This document shows positions 16,072 to 23,246 of a stretch of DNA of 64,000 nucleotides, piece after piece. The DNA is from Sphingobacterium sp. ML3W (lineage in GTDB: Bacteria; Bacteroidota; Bacteroidia; Sphingobacteriales; Sphingobacteriaceae): positions 2,108,001-2,172,000 of the forward strand of contig NZ_CP009278.1 of assembly GCF_000747525.1 (NCBI RefSeq). The letters run 5' to 3'. Both the position numbers and the translations under genes were made by a program. The first letter of the stretch is position 1. Every line of letters starts with the position of its first letter. Under the pieces are notes generated by a model, which did not search any database, was not told where the DNA came from, and saw only the letters and a list, made by a program, of their open reading frames with translations.

Positions 16072-16719
16072 ATGTTATACTACAATACAGTTAATGAGCT
16101 GTTAAGAAGTACATTATTGACATTGATGAAAGCAAATGAATTTTCGTCTTTTCGTTTGGTGGGAGGTACTGCTTTAAGCTTGCATTTGGGGCATAGAGAA
16201 TCTATTGATATTGATCTTTTCTCCGATGTCCAATATGGAATTTTAGATTTTGATTCAATTGACAATTACTTAAAGAGTTCATTTCCTTACGTAGATTATT
16301 TGTCAAATATTACTCCTGCAATGGGGAGGTCTTATACGATTGGGACTGATATTGGTAATTCTGTTAAACTAGATATTTTTTACACTGATTCTTTTATTCA
16401 AGATTTCGTTGAAGAGGATAATATCCGTTTAGCATCAATTGAGGAAATTATAGCCATGAAAATAGATGTTATCCAAAGAGGTGGACGCAAAAAGGATTTT
16501 TGGGATCTGCATGAACTACTGGAGCAATATTCAATCTCAAAAATGATTGATTTACATGAACAACGTTACCCATATTCTCAGGATAGAAGCCAAATATTGA
16601 AAAATCTAATAAAATTCGAAAACGCAGATAACGATTTTGACCCTATATGTTTTAAAGGTAAATACTGGGAGTTTATTAAAGCTGATTTTGAGGAGGCAAT
16701 AAATGGAATTGCAACTTAA
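16072..16719 (+). CDS. AbiEii/AbiGii-type nucleotidyltransferase toxin
   Basis: The 215-residue protein carries the nucleotidyltransferase signature of AbiEii-family toxins. GGTALSLHLGHRESIDIDLF (about 28-47) holds the GGT-x-L and the paired aspartates D-x-D. Downstream are a third acidic strand (VKLDIFYTD), the ASIEEIIAMKIDVIQRGGRK helix and KDFWDLHELL. Such enzymes add nucleotides to tRNA or other acceptors and act as toxins or abortive-infection effectors. It is paired with the HigA-like gene 11 bp upstream, a combination seen in many bacteria. It appears intact. Confidence 0.85.
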   Translation: MLYYNTVNELLRSTLLTLMKANEFSSFRLVGGTALSLHLGHRESIDIDLFSDVQYGILDFDSIDNYLKSSFPYVDYLSNITPAMGRSYTIGTDIGNSVKLDIFYTDSFIQDFVEEDNIRLASIEEIIAMKIDVIQRGGRKKDFWDLHELLEQYSISKMIDLHEQRYPYSQDRSQILKNLIKFENADNDFDPICFKGKYWEFIKADFEEAINGIAT

Positions 16720-16741
16720 CATAAAATTCTTTATTTCGTAA

Positions 16742-16900
16742 ATCTGTCTCCACTCAAAGGTAGCAACTCCAGTTTTTGGTGTAGCAGCAGGTGCTGCTTT
16801 TATTCCAGTTGTAGGTTGGGGAGTAGCCACAGGGATAGGTGTGGCTGATTATATTTGGGGAGACAAGTTTTACAATTATGTTGAAAATCGAATGCGATAA
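16742..16900 (+). pseudogene. orphan C-terminal toxin tail (GWG type)
   Basis: After a stop at about 16737 an open frame without start codon encodes VFGVAAGAAFIPVVGWGVAT, then GIGVADYIWGDKFYNYV, ending at TAA 16898-16900. The hydrophobic Gly-rich GWG segment resembles the end of the toxin tail at 12950-13144. Only about 50 residues survive, without RHS core. The intact small membrane protein gene follows after 8 bp. Confidence 0.55.
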
Positions 16901-16908
16901 AAATATTT

Positions 16909-17310
16909 ATGAGAGTATATAATTATTTGTTTTACAAAAGTTATCAATTAGCTGTCCGGTCAAAAAACTTTGATGACATGCCTGCCTTAGGCGGAATTAT
17001 TTTTGTAGTTGTATGTATAATGTTTAATATCTTCACGATTTCATTTGTCTTAGAGGGCTTCGGGGTTATTTATATTTCTTTTAAGAAGGAATATAAATAT
17101 CCTTTCGCATTAGTACTGGTACTTTTAATTTTGATGTATTATTTCCTTAATGGTCGCTATAAGAATATTGTAAAGGAATATGAGAACAGAGAAAGAGAAT
17201 TGGGTAAAGGTATTCACCCAATTTTTGTAATCATTGTATATTACATAATTAGCTTTGGTTTGATGCTATTAGCAGGCTTGTTTAAGAATGGTGACTGGAT
17301 ATTTTCGTAA
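16909..17310 (+). CDS. small membrane protein, candidate immunity protein
   Basis: The 133-residue product has three membrane segments (about residues 28-52, 63-82 and 104-126). Its N-terminus reads MRVYNYLFYKSYQLAVRSKN, then FDDMPALGG. Layout and position match the membrane protein at 13161: both follow a GWG-type toxin tail and open with a Y-L-x-x-x-x-Y segment and a Pro before helix 1. That makes it a candidate immunity protein preserved after its toxin decayed. No known Imm family is recognised. Confidence 0.6.
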   Translation: MRVYNYLFYKSYQLAVRSKNFDDMPALGGIIFVVVCIMFNIFTISFVLEGFGVIYISFKKEYKYPFALVLVLLILMYYFLNGRYKNIVKEYENRERELGKGIHPIFVIIVYYIISFGLMLLAGLFKNGDWIFS

Positions 17311-17495
17311 TGATGTGAAAAGTAAAGAAAGCAAAAGAGGGTGTCTAAAAGCATCTTCTTTTGTTTGTGTCAGTTTTTCGTAACCGCCCGGTTTAGCGCA
17401 TCTTGACAACTTTTGTATATCTTTTATTTTTGTTTCCATATGACAATGAATATGGAACAAAAAAAGAGATGCACTTTACGTATCCAGCCTAGGAA
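17311..17495. other. intergenic, possible IS end relic
   Basis: GAGGGTGTCTAAAAG at about 17338 looks like the terminal repeat of IS1182/IS4-type elements. CAAAAGA/TCTTTTG-type arms near 17330-17362 could form a terminator for the membrane protein gene. No gene is seen; the short minus-strand open frame here is not convincing. Confidence 0.3.
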
Positions 17496-17750
17496 CTACA
17501 TATTTGATTGTTCGATGAATTTTTTATAGTTCTGCGGGAATAGGTCTTTTAAATTTTTGTGGTTTATGGACGCTATATTCTGCCGGTTATGCTTTAGCCA
17601 ATTGAAAGGATTGACCTCATGTTTTTTGCAGGTAGCGAAGAACGAATAGATCATTGCTGCACGCCTGGCCGCCTCAGGGCTTCCTGCAAAGAGGTAGTTT
17701 TTGCGTCCTAGCTTATGTAAAGCTTTACATAAAATGGGGCGGTGATATTA
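17496..17750 (-). pseudogene. IS66-family transposase C-terminal relic
   Basis: A single clean minus-strand frame reads LGRKNYLFAGSPEAARRAAM, IYSFFATCKKHEVNPFNWLK and NLKDLFPQNYKKFIEQSNM-stop. This is the highly conserved end of IS66 TnpC transposases. The 5' side is cut exactly where the older IS407-like copy begins (17752), so that element truncated it. Confidence 0.8.
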
Positions 17751-17751
17751 C

Positions 17752-17847
17752 TGACCTCCTCCCAATTTCAGGGACATTGTAAAGTAGAAAAATTTGCTAT
17801 TTTGACCTGATTTTCAATAAACATTTCAGGTGTTAAATCCCCTAAAC
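17752..17847 (-). repeat. older IS407-like copy, 3' end half
   Basis: These 96 bp are identical or nearly so to 17848-17943, the 3' end of the intact element. They belong to an older copy that was split by insertion of the intact one. The last four bases, AAAC, are the target-site duplication. Confidence 0.85.
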
Positions 17848-17863
17848 TGACCTCCTCCCAATT

Positions 17864-18721
17864 TCAGGGACATTGTAAAGTAGAAAAATTTGCTATTTTG
17901 ACCTGATTTTCAATAAACATTTCAGGTGTTAAATCCCCTAAACAGCTATGGGGTCTGAAGGTGTTATATTCGTCTCTCCAGTCTTCAATTTTCTGCTTGG
18001 CATCCTCCAACGAAAGGAACCAATTGGTGTTTAAGCATTCGTCACGAAAGCTTCCGTTGAACGACTCAATATACGCATTATCCGTTGGTTTTCCAGGTCT
18101 TGAAAAGACAAGTTCAACTTTTTGTTCGTAGGCCCACCTGTCCATTTCTTTTGATATAAACTCAGACCCATTATCCACTTGAATTTTCTTTGGCTTAGTT
18201 CCTTTAAACAACCTCAGTTCTTCCAGAACTTCTACAACCTGATAACCTTTTATACCCTGTCCAACATGGATTGCCATGCATTTGCGACTATAATTATCCA
18301 CTATAGTTAAGCAACGGATTTTCTTCCCATCGAACAGTGCATCTGCTACGAAGTCCATGCTCCAGCAGTCATGTAAATTGGAAAACGAAGGTCTTTCAGA
18401 ACGATGAGAGGCTGCTCTGCAGCGTCTCGGGCGTTTACTCCTTAAGTTCAGACCTTCTTCCTTATAGATCCGATATACACGTTTATGGTTGTCAGACCAG
18501 CCTTCGCGACGTAAAAGAATATAGACGCGCCAAAGTCCATAACGTACCCGTGTTTCGGCTATATTACGTATCCTTATACGTAATGGAAGATCTTCGCGAC
18601 GGTGGGTCTTATAGTACCAAACAGAAGTACTTAGTAGTGATACCTCGCATGCTTTCCGTAATGAAACCCGATAGTCCGCAACTAATCCCTTCACTATTTT
18701 TCTTCGTTGGGAAGGTCTCAA
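17864..18721 (-). CDS. IS3-family transposase OrfB
   Basis: The 285-residue reading has the HTH_21 segment (LRIRIRNIAETRVRYGLWRV) and the rve integrase core. The DDE triad is visible as WSMDFVADAL, IQVDNGSEF and ESFNGSFRDECLN. It begins within the end of orfA, at a TTG codon. In the native element it is probably expressed by -1 slippage on the run of nine A and a G at about 18724-18733, as an OrfAB fusion. It is intact and ends close to the left terminal repeat. Confidence 0.9.
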   Translation of the reverse strand: MRPSQRRKIVKGLVADYRVSLRKACEVSLLSTSVWYYKTHRREDLPLRIRIRNIAETRVRYGLWRVYILLRREGWSDNHKRVYRIYKEEGLNLRSKRPRRCRAASHRSERPSFSNLHDCWSMDFVADALFDGKKIRCLTIVDNYSRKCMAIHVGQGIKGYQVVEVLEELRLFKGTKPKKIQVDNGSEFISKEMDRWAYEQKVELVFSRPGKPTDNAYIESFNGSFRDECLNTNWFLSLEDAKQKIEDWRDEYNTFRPHSCLGDLTPEMFIENQVKIANFSTLQCP

Positions 18722-18984
18722 TACTTTTTTTTTAACACATCCTGCAACATCTGTTTATCCAAACTCAGATCGGCAACAAGCTTTTTCAGCTGAGCATTTT
18801 CTTCTTCAAGCTGGCGCAGTTTTCGAAGTTCTGAAACTCCTAGGCCACCGTACTTCTTCTTCCAATTGTAAAATGTAGCCTCGCTGATGCCCATCTTGCG
18901 ACAGACTTCCTCCACCCGGGTGCCCGTCTCGGATTGTTTGATCGCAAAGGCGATCTGAGCTTCGGTAAACTTCGATCTTTTCAT
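18718..18984 (-). CDS. IS3-family transposase OrfA
   Basis: The 88-residue protein opens MKRSKFTEAQIAFAIKQSET, then VCRKMGISEATFYNWKKKYG, a helix-turn-helix. A leucine-zipper-like helix (LRQLEEENAQLKKLVADLSL) follows, the standard HTH_Tnp_1 layout of IS407-group OrfA. The stop overlaps orfB by four bases. A strong AGGAGGAAAA Shine-Dalgarno-like stretch lies ahead of the ATG. Confidence 0.9.
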   Translation of the reverse strand: MKRSKFTEAQIAFAIKQSETGTRVEEVCRKMGISEATFYNWKKKYGGLGVSELRKLRQLEEENAQLKKLVADLSLDKQMLQDVLKKKY

Positions 18985-19034
18985 CGTTTTTCCTCCTATT
19001 TAAAATTAGTAATTCTATCCCGAATTCTCTACTT

Positions 19035-19238
19035 TTAAATGCTCCAGTTTTTTGGGAGGAGGTCAAAACAGCTATGGGGTCTGAAGGTGTTATATTCGTC
19101 TCTCCAGTCTTTAATTTTCTGCTTAGCATTCTCCAACGAAAGGAACCAATTGGTGTTTAAGCATTCGTCACGAAAGCTCCCATTGAACGACTCAATATAC
19201 GCATTATCTGTTGGTTTTCCAGGTCTTGAAACTTTCAT
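19035..19238 (-). pseudogene. older IS407-like OrfB fragment (other half)
   Basis: The minus-strand reading PGKPTDNAYIESFNGSFRDE, CLNTNWFLSLENAKQKIKDW matches the C-terminus of the intact OrfB with a few substitutions. Homology spans 19070-19231 and then ends abruptly at unrelated DNA. With 17752-17847 it forms the interrupted older element; the 5' two thirds of it are missing. Confidence 0.8.
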
Positions 19239-19382
19239 TTCCTTCAGCTGGATTAAATAATAAGCCTACAATAGGACGGGGCGCGGATCTATAGAGAAAA
19301 CGAAGCGGAAAATATAATATTAGATTTATTCTATTGAAAATAAACTTATTATATCGCGAGTGCCATTTAGCGTTGCTGAACA

Positions 19383-19748
19383 TCATTCTGTTTTCTTATA
19401 TAGCGCTTCTCTGTAGTCCACTCCCCATTTTGCGATTTCATCAATAATGGGTTCTAATGTTTGACCATATTCGGTCACCTCGTATTCTACGGTAATGGGT
19501 TTTGTGTTCATCACCGTACGGCTGATCAAATGGTTCATTTCCATATCCTGCAACTCTTTAGATAACATTTTGGCTGCGATACCGTCGACTTCACGTAGCA
19601 GATCCATAAAACGCATTTTACCGCCTACCATGAGGGTACCTAGAATGTGGAATTTCCATTTCCCAGATAATATTTCCATCGTATCTTTTATAGCAATCAT
19701 GCGTGCTTTACAGACGGGTTTATCCTTTAATGTTGGACTTTTCTTCAT
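19383..19748 (-). CDS. HxlR-family transcriptional regulator
   Basis: A winged-helix protein of the HxlR family. It has the Cys-containing entry (PVCKARMIAIKDTMEILSGK, then WKFHILGTLM), the recognition helix region (MRFMDLLREVDGIAAKMLSK) and the wing (PITVEYEVTEYGQTLEPII). I chose the Met before KKSPTLKDKPVC (121 residues) because the longer frame runs into the regulatory palindromes. Family members often sense redox or electrophiles through the conserved Cys. It is divergent from the YceI-like gene, with strong palindromes in the gap, so it probably controls that gene and itself. Confidence 0.85.
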   Translation of the reverse strand: MKKSPTLKDKPVCKARMIAIKDTMEILSGKWKFHILGTLMVGGKMRFMDLLREVDGIAAKMLSKELQDMEMNHLISRTVMNTKPITVEYEVTEYGQTLEPIIDEIAKWGVDYREALYKKTE

Positions 19749-19801
19749 CTTATTTAACTGAATGACAAAATTACGTCGTAAAATTACCGATTCTGTAGTT
19801 A

Positions 19802-19856
19802 GTTTCCTATAGGAAACCAGTTTCAAAAAGGAAACTGATGACGATAGTAAACTATC
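19802..19856. promoter_or_regulatory. cluster of palindromes, likely HxlR operators
   Basis: Three inverted repeats lie in the divergent gap. GTTTCCTATAGGAAAC (19802-19817) is a perfect 16-bp palindrome. CAGTTTC-N6-GAAACTG (19818-19837) is the second. GATAGT-AA-ACTATC (19843-19856) is the third. The first two share the GTTTC/GAAAC half-site, as expected for a dimeric winged-helix regulator. Confidence 0.65.
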
Positions 19857-19863
19857 ACTATGT

Positions 19864-19871
19864 TACTTTTG
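19864..19871 (+). promoter_or_regulatory. -7 box of the YceI-like gene
   Basis: TACTTTTG matches TAnnTTTG, 32 bp before the ATG at 19904 and directly behind the last palindrome. Operator binding there would block transcription. Confidence 0.5.
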
Positions 19872-19903
19872 CACAAGATTTAATTAAAAGAAATTATATA
19901 AAA

Positions 19904-20578
19904 ATGAAAAAATTATCAGTTTTAGCAGTATTGGCTTCTGTAATATTAGCTTCTTGTGGTGGTGCAAACGGTGATAAAGCACAAACGGGAACAGAGCAAC
20001 AAGTAGCGGAACAACAGGGTACAACTTTTAATGTTGATTCAACGAGTTCAATTATATGGAAAGGTTACCATAAAGGTGGTTTCGATCCAAGATTTGGTAC
20101 TTTGAACAGTGAAGGTACAGTATCTGTTGCAGATGGTGCAATCACAGGTGCAACGATTACGATCGATATGAACTCTGTAAAAACAGATGAAAGTGCAGTG
20201 GATCCAGCAAAAACAGGTGGTAAAACAGCGGCTGATCTAGATGGTCACTTGAAAACTGGTGACTTCTTTGAAGTTGAAAAATACCCAACTGCTAAATTTG
20301 AAATTACTGCTGTAACGGCTTTTGATGCTGCTAAAGATAAAAGTGTGATCGCTGATGCTACGAATATCATCAGTGGAAACTTAACGATCAAAGATAAAAC
20401 AGTGAATGTTACTTTCCCTGCGAAAGTAAGCGTAACAGAAAATGAAGTTACGGTACAATCTAAATTTACGATCAACAGACAAGATTGGGGATTGGCATAC
20501 GGAACAGAGGGTGACCCTAAAGATTGGATGATCTCTCAAGAAGTGGATATGGAGTTGAATATCAACGCTAAAAAATAA
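19904..20578 (+). CDS. YceI-like lipoprotein
   Basis: Starting at MKKLSVLAVLASVILASCGG, the lipobox Cys is at residue 18. The longer upstream frame has no signal sense and overlaps the operators. The mature part is a YceI lipocalin-like domain: FNVDSTSSIIWKGYHKGG, FDPRFGTLNSEGTVSV, a DLDGHLKTGDFFEVEKYPTA motif and a TIKDKTVNVTFPAKV strand pair. YceI-like proteins bind isoprenoid-type lipids in the periplasm and are often stress-induced. It sits divergent from an HxlR regulator and ends with a terminator. Confidence 0.88.
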   Translation: MKKLSVLAVLASVILASCGGANGDKAQTGTEQQVAEQQGTTFNVDSTSSIIWKGYHKGGFDPRFGTLNSEGTVSVADGAITGATITIDMNSVKTDESAVDPAKTGGKTAADLDGHLKTGDFFEVEKYPTAKFEITAVTAFDAAKDKSVIADATNIISGNLTIKDKTVNVTFPAKVSVTENEVTVQSKFTINRQDWGLAYGTEGDPKDWMISQEVDMELNINAKK

Positions 20579-20658
20579 TAAATTAACGAATGCGCAGGTA
20601 ATGATAACATGCAAACAGCATAATTATCTTACTTAATACCTGCCTTTTAGCAAAAATG

Positions 20659-20693
20659 AACCGTTATGGGCCATCGCCTGTAACGGTTTTTTT
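20659..20693 (+). terminator. rho-independent terminator
   Basis: AACCGTTA and TAACGGTT arms, a 14-nt loop and a T-run. It terminates the YceI-like gene. Confidence 0.8.
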
Positions 20694-20753
20694 GTATATT
20701 AGTTTTGCCATCTAGCTTGAAAATGGCTCTACTTAAATCAATATCTTATAATC

Positions 20754-21221
20754 ATGCATACTTATTATGAAAAGACAAGAATGCCGAGAACGATGCTGGT
20801 CATACTCGTATTTCAGTTCCTATTACTCATGCTCCTCTATATAAGGGATAGGGAGAATCAGTCTTTTATGATTATTGCTCTAATAATTGGCTTATTAGTA
20901 TTTTTTTTATGGTTTAGCAGTCTTAGTTTGAAAATAGATAGCGAAGCAATTGCTTACCGGTTTACACCCTTTATTTCAAATCGGATACCCTGGCATAACA
21001 TCAAATATACTGAAGTAATAAAACTGGAAGCTTTGCAAGATTTTGCTGGTTGGGGTATTCGACATTCAAAAAAATACGGATGGGCCTATATTACTGATGC
21101 TGAATATGGGCTTTTTATCGAAAGAAAGGATGGAAAGAAAATGACTATAGCCATCAAGGATAAAGATGCACTCGAAAAATGTCTAAAAGAAAATATGCTT
21201 TTAGATGTGTACAGTAGTTGA
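20754..21221 (+). CDS. two-TM protein with PH-like C-terminal domain
   Basis: The 155-residue protein has two N-terminal membrane helices (about 13-30 and 38-58). The rest is a soluble part resembling bacterial PH-like domains: LKIDSEAIAYRFTPFIS, RIPWHNIKYTEVIKLEALQD and GLFIERKDGKKMTIAIKDKD. Such proteins are common in Bacteroidota and lack a known function. It is monocistronic, with no signal peptide. The family assignment is by pattern only. Confidence 0.65.
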   Translation: MHTYYEKTRMPRTMLVILVFQFLLLMLLYIRDRENQSFMIIALIIGLLVFFLWFSSLSLKIDSEAIAYRFTPFISNRIPWHNIKYTEVIKLEALQDFAGWGIRHSKKYGWAYITDAEYGLFIERKDGKKMTIAIKDKDALEKCLKENMLLDVYSS

Positions 21222-21246
21222 TTACAGAGTTTTTATAATCAGTAAT

Positions 21247-21425
21247 CTACTGCTGATCATCTTTGGACAACTCCTTAAAAGTTAGCTGGCAGGATGTCCA
21301 TATCTCGATGGAAGTTAGTCCATCGACGACTTCAAATTGTCTCCCAGACACTGAATCCCACCTTTTTTCATGACAGCGCAGGATAGTATCGCTTGATTTA
21401 TTTATATATTTATCATTTAGAACTA
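21247..21425 (-). pseudogene. possible 3' fragment of an unidentified gene
   Basis: A start-less minus-strand frame reads SSDTILRCHEKRWDSVSGRQ, FEVVDGLTSIEIWTSCQLTF, KELSKDDQQ and then stops at 21247. It is protein-like and runs towards the start of the rhamnosidase gene. It may be the remnant of a gene lost when that locus was acquired. Not recognised. Confidence 0.3.
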
Positions 21426-21432
21426 TACCATT

Positions 21433-23169
21433 ATGAAACCTAGTCCAGTGATTATTTGCCTGTTATTTTTAATAACCTGTTTTCCTGAAATTCATGCACA
21501 AACCAAATTAAGCGACCAGCATGATCAAATCAGTCCGTTAACGACTGCCTTTGTCTATCCCGAGCGTATCGTATGGAAGGAGGGGAACGTGATGCACGAC
21601 GAATACTTACTCCGAAAAGGTAATGGCCAAGCAAATCTTCATAATCCACATACCGTTATTTTAAAAAATGATCAAGATCATCGTAAAAGTAGTGTATTGC
21701 TAGACTTTGGTAAGGAAATGAACGCTTCACTTGATATCATTACGGGCATGTGGGGAGGTAATAATCTGCCGAAAAGTGTACGCATCCGATTTGGTGAATC
21801 TGTAAGTGAAGCGATGTCGGAAATTGGCGTCAAAGGAGCGACAAATGACCATGCCTTACGTGATTTTACGATGCAAGTGCCTTGGCTAGGTCGTAACCGT
21901 TCTGGAGAATCTGGATTCAGATTTGTCCGTATTGATTTTCTAGAACCTAATGCTGAGTTACATTTAAGAGAGGTACGAGCTGTTGCTACTTATCGCGATG
22001 TCCCGTATTTAGGGAGTTTTAAAAGTAGTGATGAAAGACTTAATAAAATATGGGAGGTGGGGGCTTATACCGTACACATCAATATGCAAGATTATTTATG
22101 GGATGGGATAAAAAGAGACCGCCTGGTTTGGGTCGGAGATCTTCATCCTGAAGTGGCAACCGTAAATGCCGTATTTGGCTTTAACGATGTTGTACCTAAG
22201 AGTCTAGATCTGGCGAAAGAATCGACTCCGCTGCCAAGTTGGATGTCTGGACACAGTAGTTACTCGATGTGGTGGATCATCTTACATTATGATTGGTATA
22301 TGAATCATGGCAATAAAGCCTATCTAGCAGAGCAACAAGGTTATTTACAAGGATTGGTCAAGCAGATCATTGGAAAGGTTGTCGATGGTACAGAACAGAT
22401 GGATGGTGCTCGATTTTTAGATTGGCCATCAAGTGAAGATAGTATTGCTGTCCACGCAGGTCTTCAGGCACTAACCATTAAATCACTGGAAAACGCTTCT
22501 TTTCTTTTTGAAGTTTTAAATGACCGCAGCTCAAAAAAATTATGTGATGAAACTGTTGCTGAAATGCGGAAAAAAGTTCCGGCTCATAACAATTCGAAAC
22601 AAGCGGCTGCATTGCTATCATTAGTGGGATTGATGGATGCAAACACTGCGTATACAGATGTACTCGCAGTGGGTGGCGCCAAGAATTTCTCAACCTTCTA
22701 TGGTTATTACATGCTTGAAGCGATGGCGAAAGCGGGTAAATACCAAGAGGCAATGGACATCATTTCGACTTATTGGGGTGCGATGCTGGATTTGGGAGCG
22801 ACTACATTTTGGGAAGATTTTAATATGGATTGGCTGCCCAATGCTGCGCGCATAGACGAATTGGTTCCAGAGGGGAAAACAGATATACATGCTGATTTTG
22901 GTGCTTATTGTTACCTTGGTCTACGCCACAGTCTAGCACATGGATGGGCTTCAGGTCCAACGGCTTGGATGTCTTCACATATACTCGGGATTCAGGTGGC
23001 TGAACCAGGGGGAAAGGTCTATACGGTAAAACCTCATCTCGGTGATCTGACTTGGGCGGAGGGAACTTTCCCGACACCATATGGGCTGATACACGTGAAG
23101 CATGTAATGGAAAATGGTCGTGTAAAATCGGTCATTAAAGCACCTAAAGAAGTTAAGATTATACAATGA
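21433..23169 (+). CDS. alpha-L-rhamnosidase-like (GH78-type) glycosidase
   Basis: The 578-residue protein has a Sec signal peptide (ending IHAQ, about residue 23), a beta-sandwich part, and an (alpha/alpha)6 barrel like Bac_rhamnosid6H. The barrel begins with LNKIWEVGAYTVHINMQDYL and the active-site loop WDGIKRDRLVWVGDLHPEV (about 224-242). In ordinary GH78 enzymes that loop is RDERLGWTGD with a catalytic Glu. Here the Glu position is Arg/Leu and the acidic residues are shifted, so mechanism or specificity may differ. It precedes a canonical GH78 gene by 77 bp and is likely co-transcribed. Confidence 0.75.
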   Translation: MKPSPVIICLLFLITCFPEIHAQTKLSDQHDQISPLTTAFVYPERIVWKEGNVMHDEYLLRKGNGQANLHNPHTVILKNDQDHRKSSVLLDFGKEMNASLDIITGMWGGNNLPKSVRIRFGESVSEAMSEIGVKGATNDHALRDFTMQVPWLGRNRSGESGFRFVRIDFLEPNAELHLREVRAVATYRDVPYLGSFKSSDERLNKIWEVGAYTVHINMQDYLWDGIKRDRLVWVGDLHPEVATVNAVFGFNDVVPKSLDLAKESTPLPSWMSGHSSYSMWWIILHYDWYMNHGNKAYLAEQQGYLQGLVKQIIGKVVDGTEQMDGARFLDWPSSEDSIAVHAGLQALTIKSLENASFLFEVLNDRSSKKLCDETVAEMRKKVPAHNNSKQAAALLSLVGLMDANTAYTDVLAVGGAKNFSTFYGYYMLEAMAKAGKYQEAMDIISTYWGAMLDLGATTFWEDFNMDWLPNAARIDELVPEGKTDIHADFGAYCYLGLRHSLAHGWASGPTAWMSSHILGIQVAEPGGKVYTVKPHLGDLTWAEGTFPTPYGLIHVKHVMENGRVKSVIKAPKEVKIIQ

Positions 23170-23246
23170 AGTACTTCATCAATTTAAAAAAATCAACCGC
23201 CTTTCATTTGGCAATAGGAAATATTCAAATCAACATGTAATCGCAT

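Larger units (their letters stand above)
17848..19065 (-). mobile_element. IS3-family (IS407-like) insertion sequence, intact
   Basis: 1218 bp from TGACCTCCTCCCAA to its complement TTGGGAGGAGGTCA. It is flanked by AAAC at 17844-17847 and 19066-19069, a 4-bp duplication as is usual for the IS407 group. It carries orfA and orfB with an A-rich slippage site. It sits inside an older copy of the same element. Confidence 0.9.
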
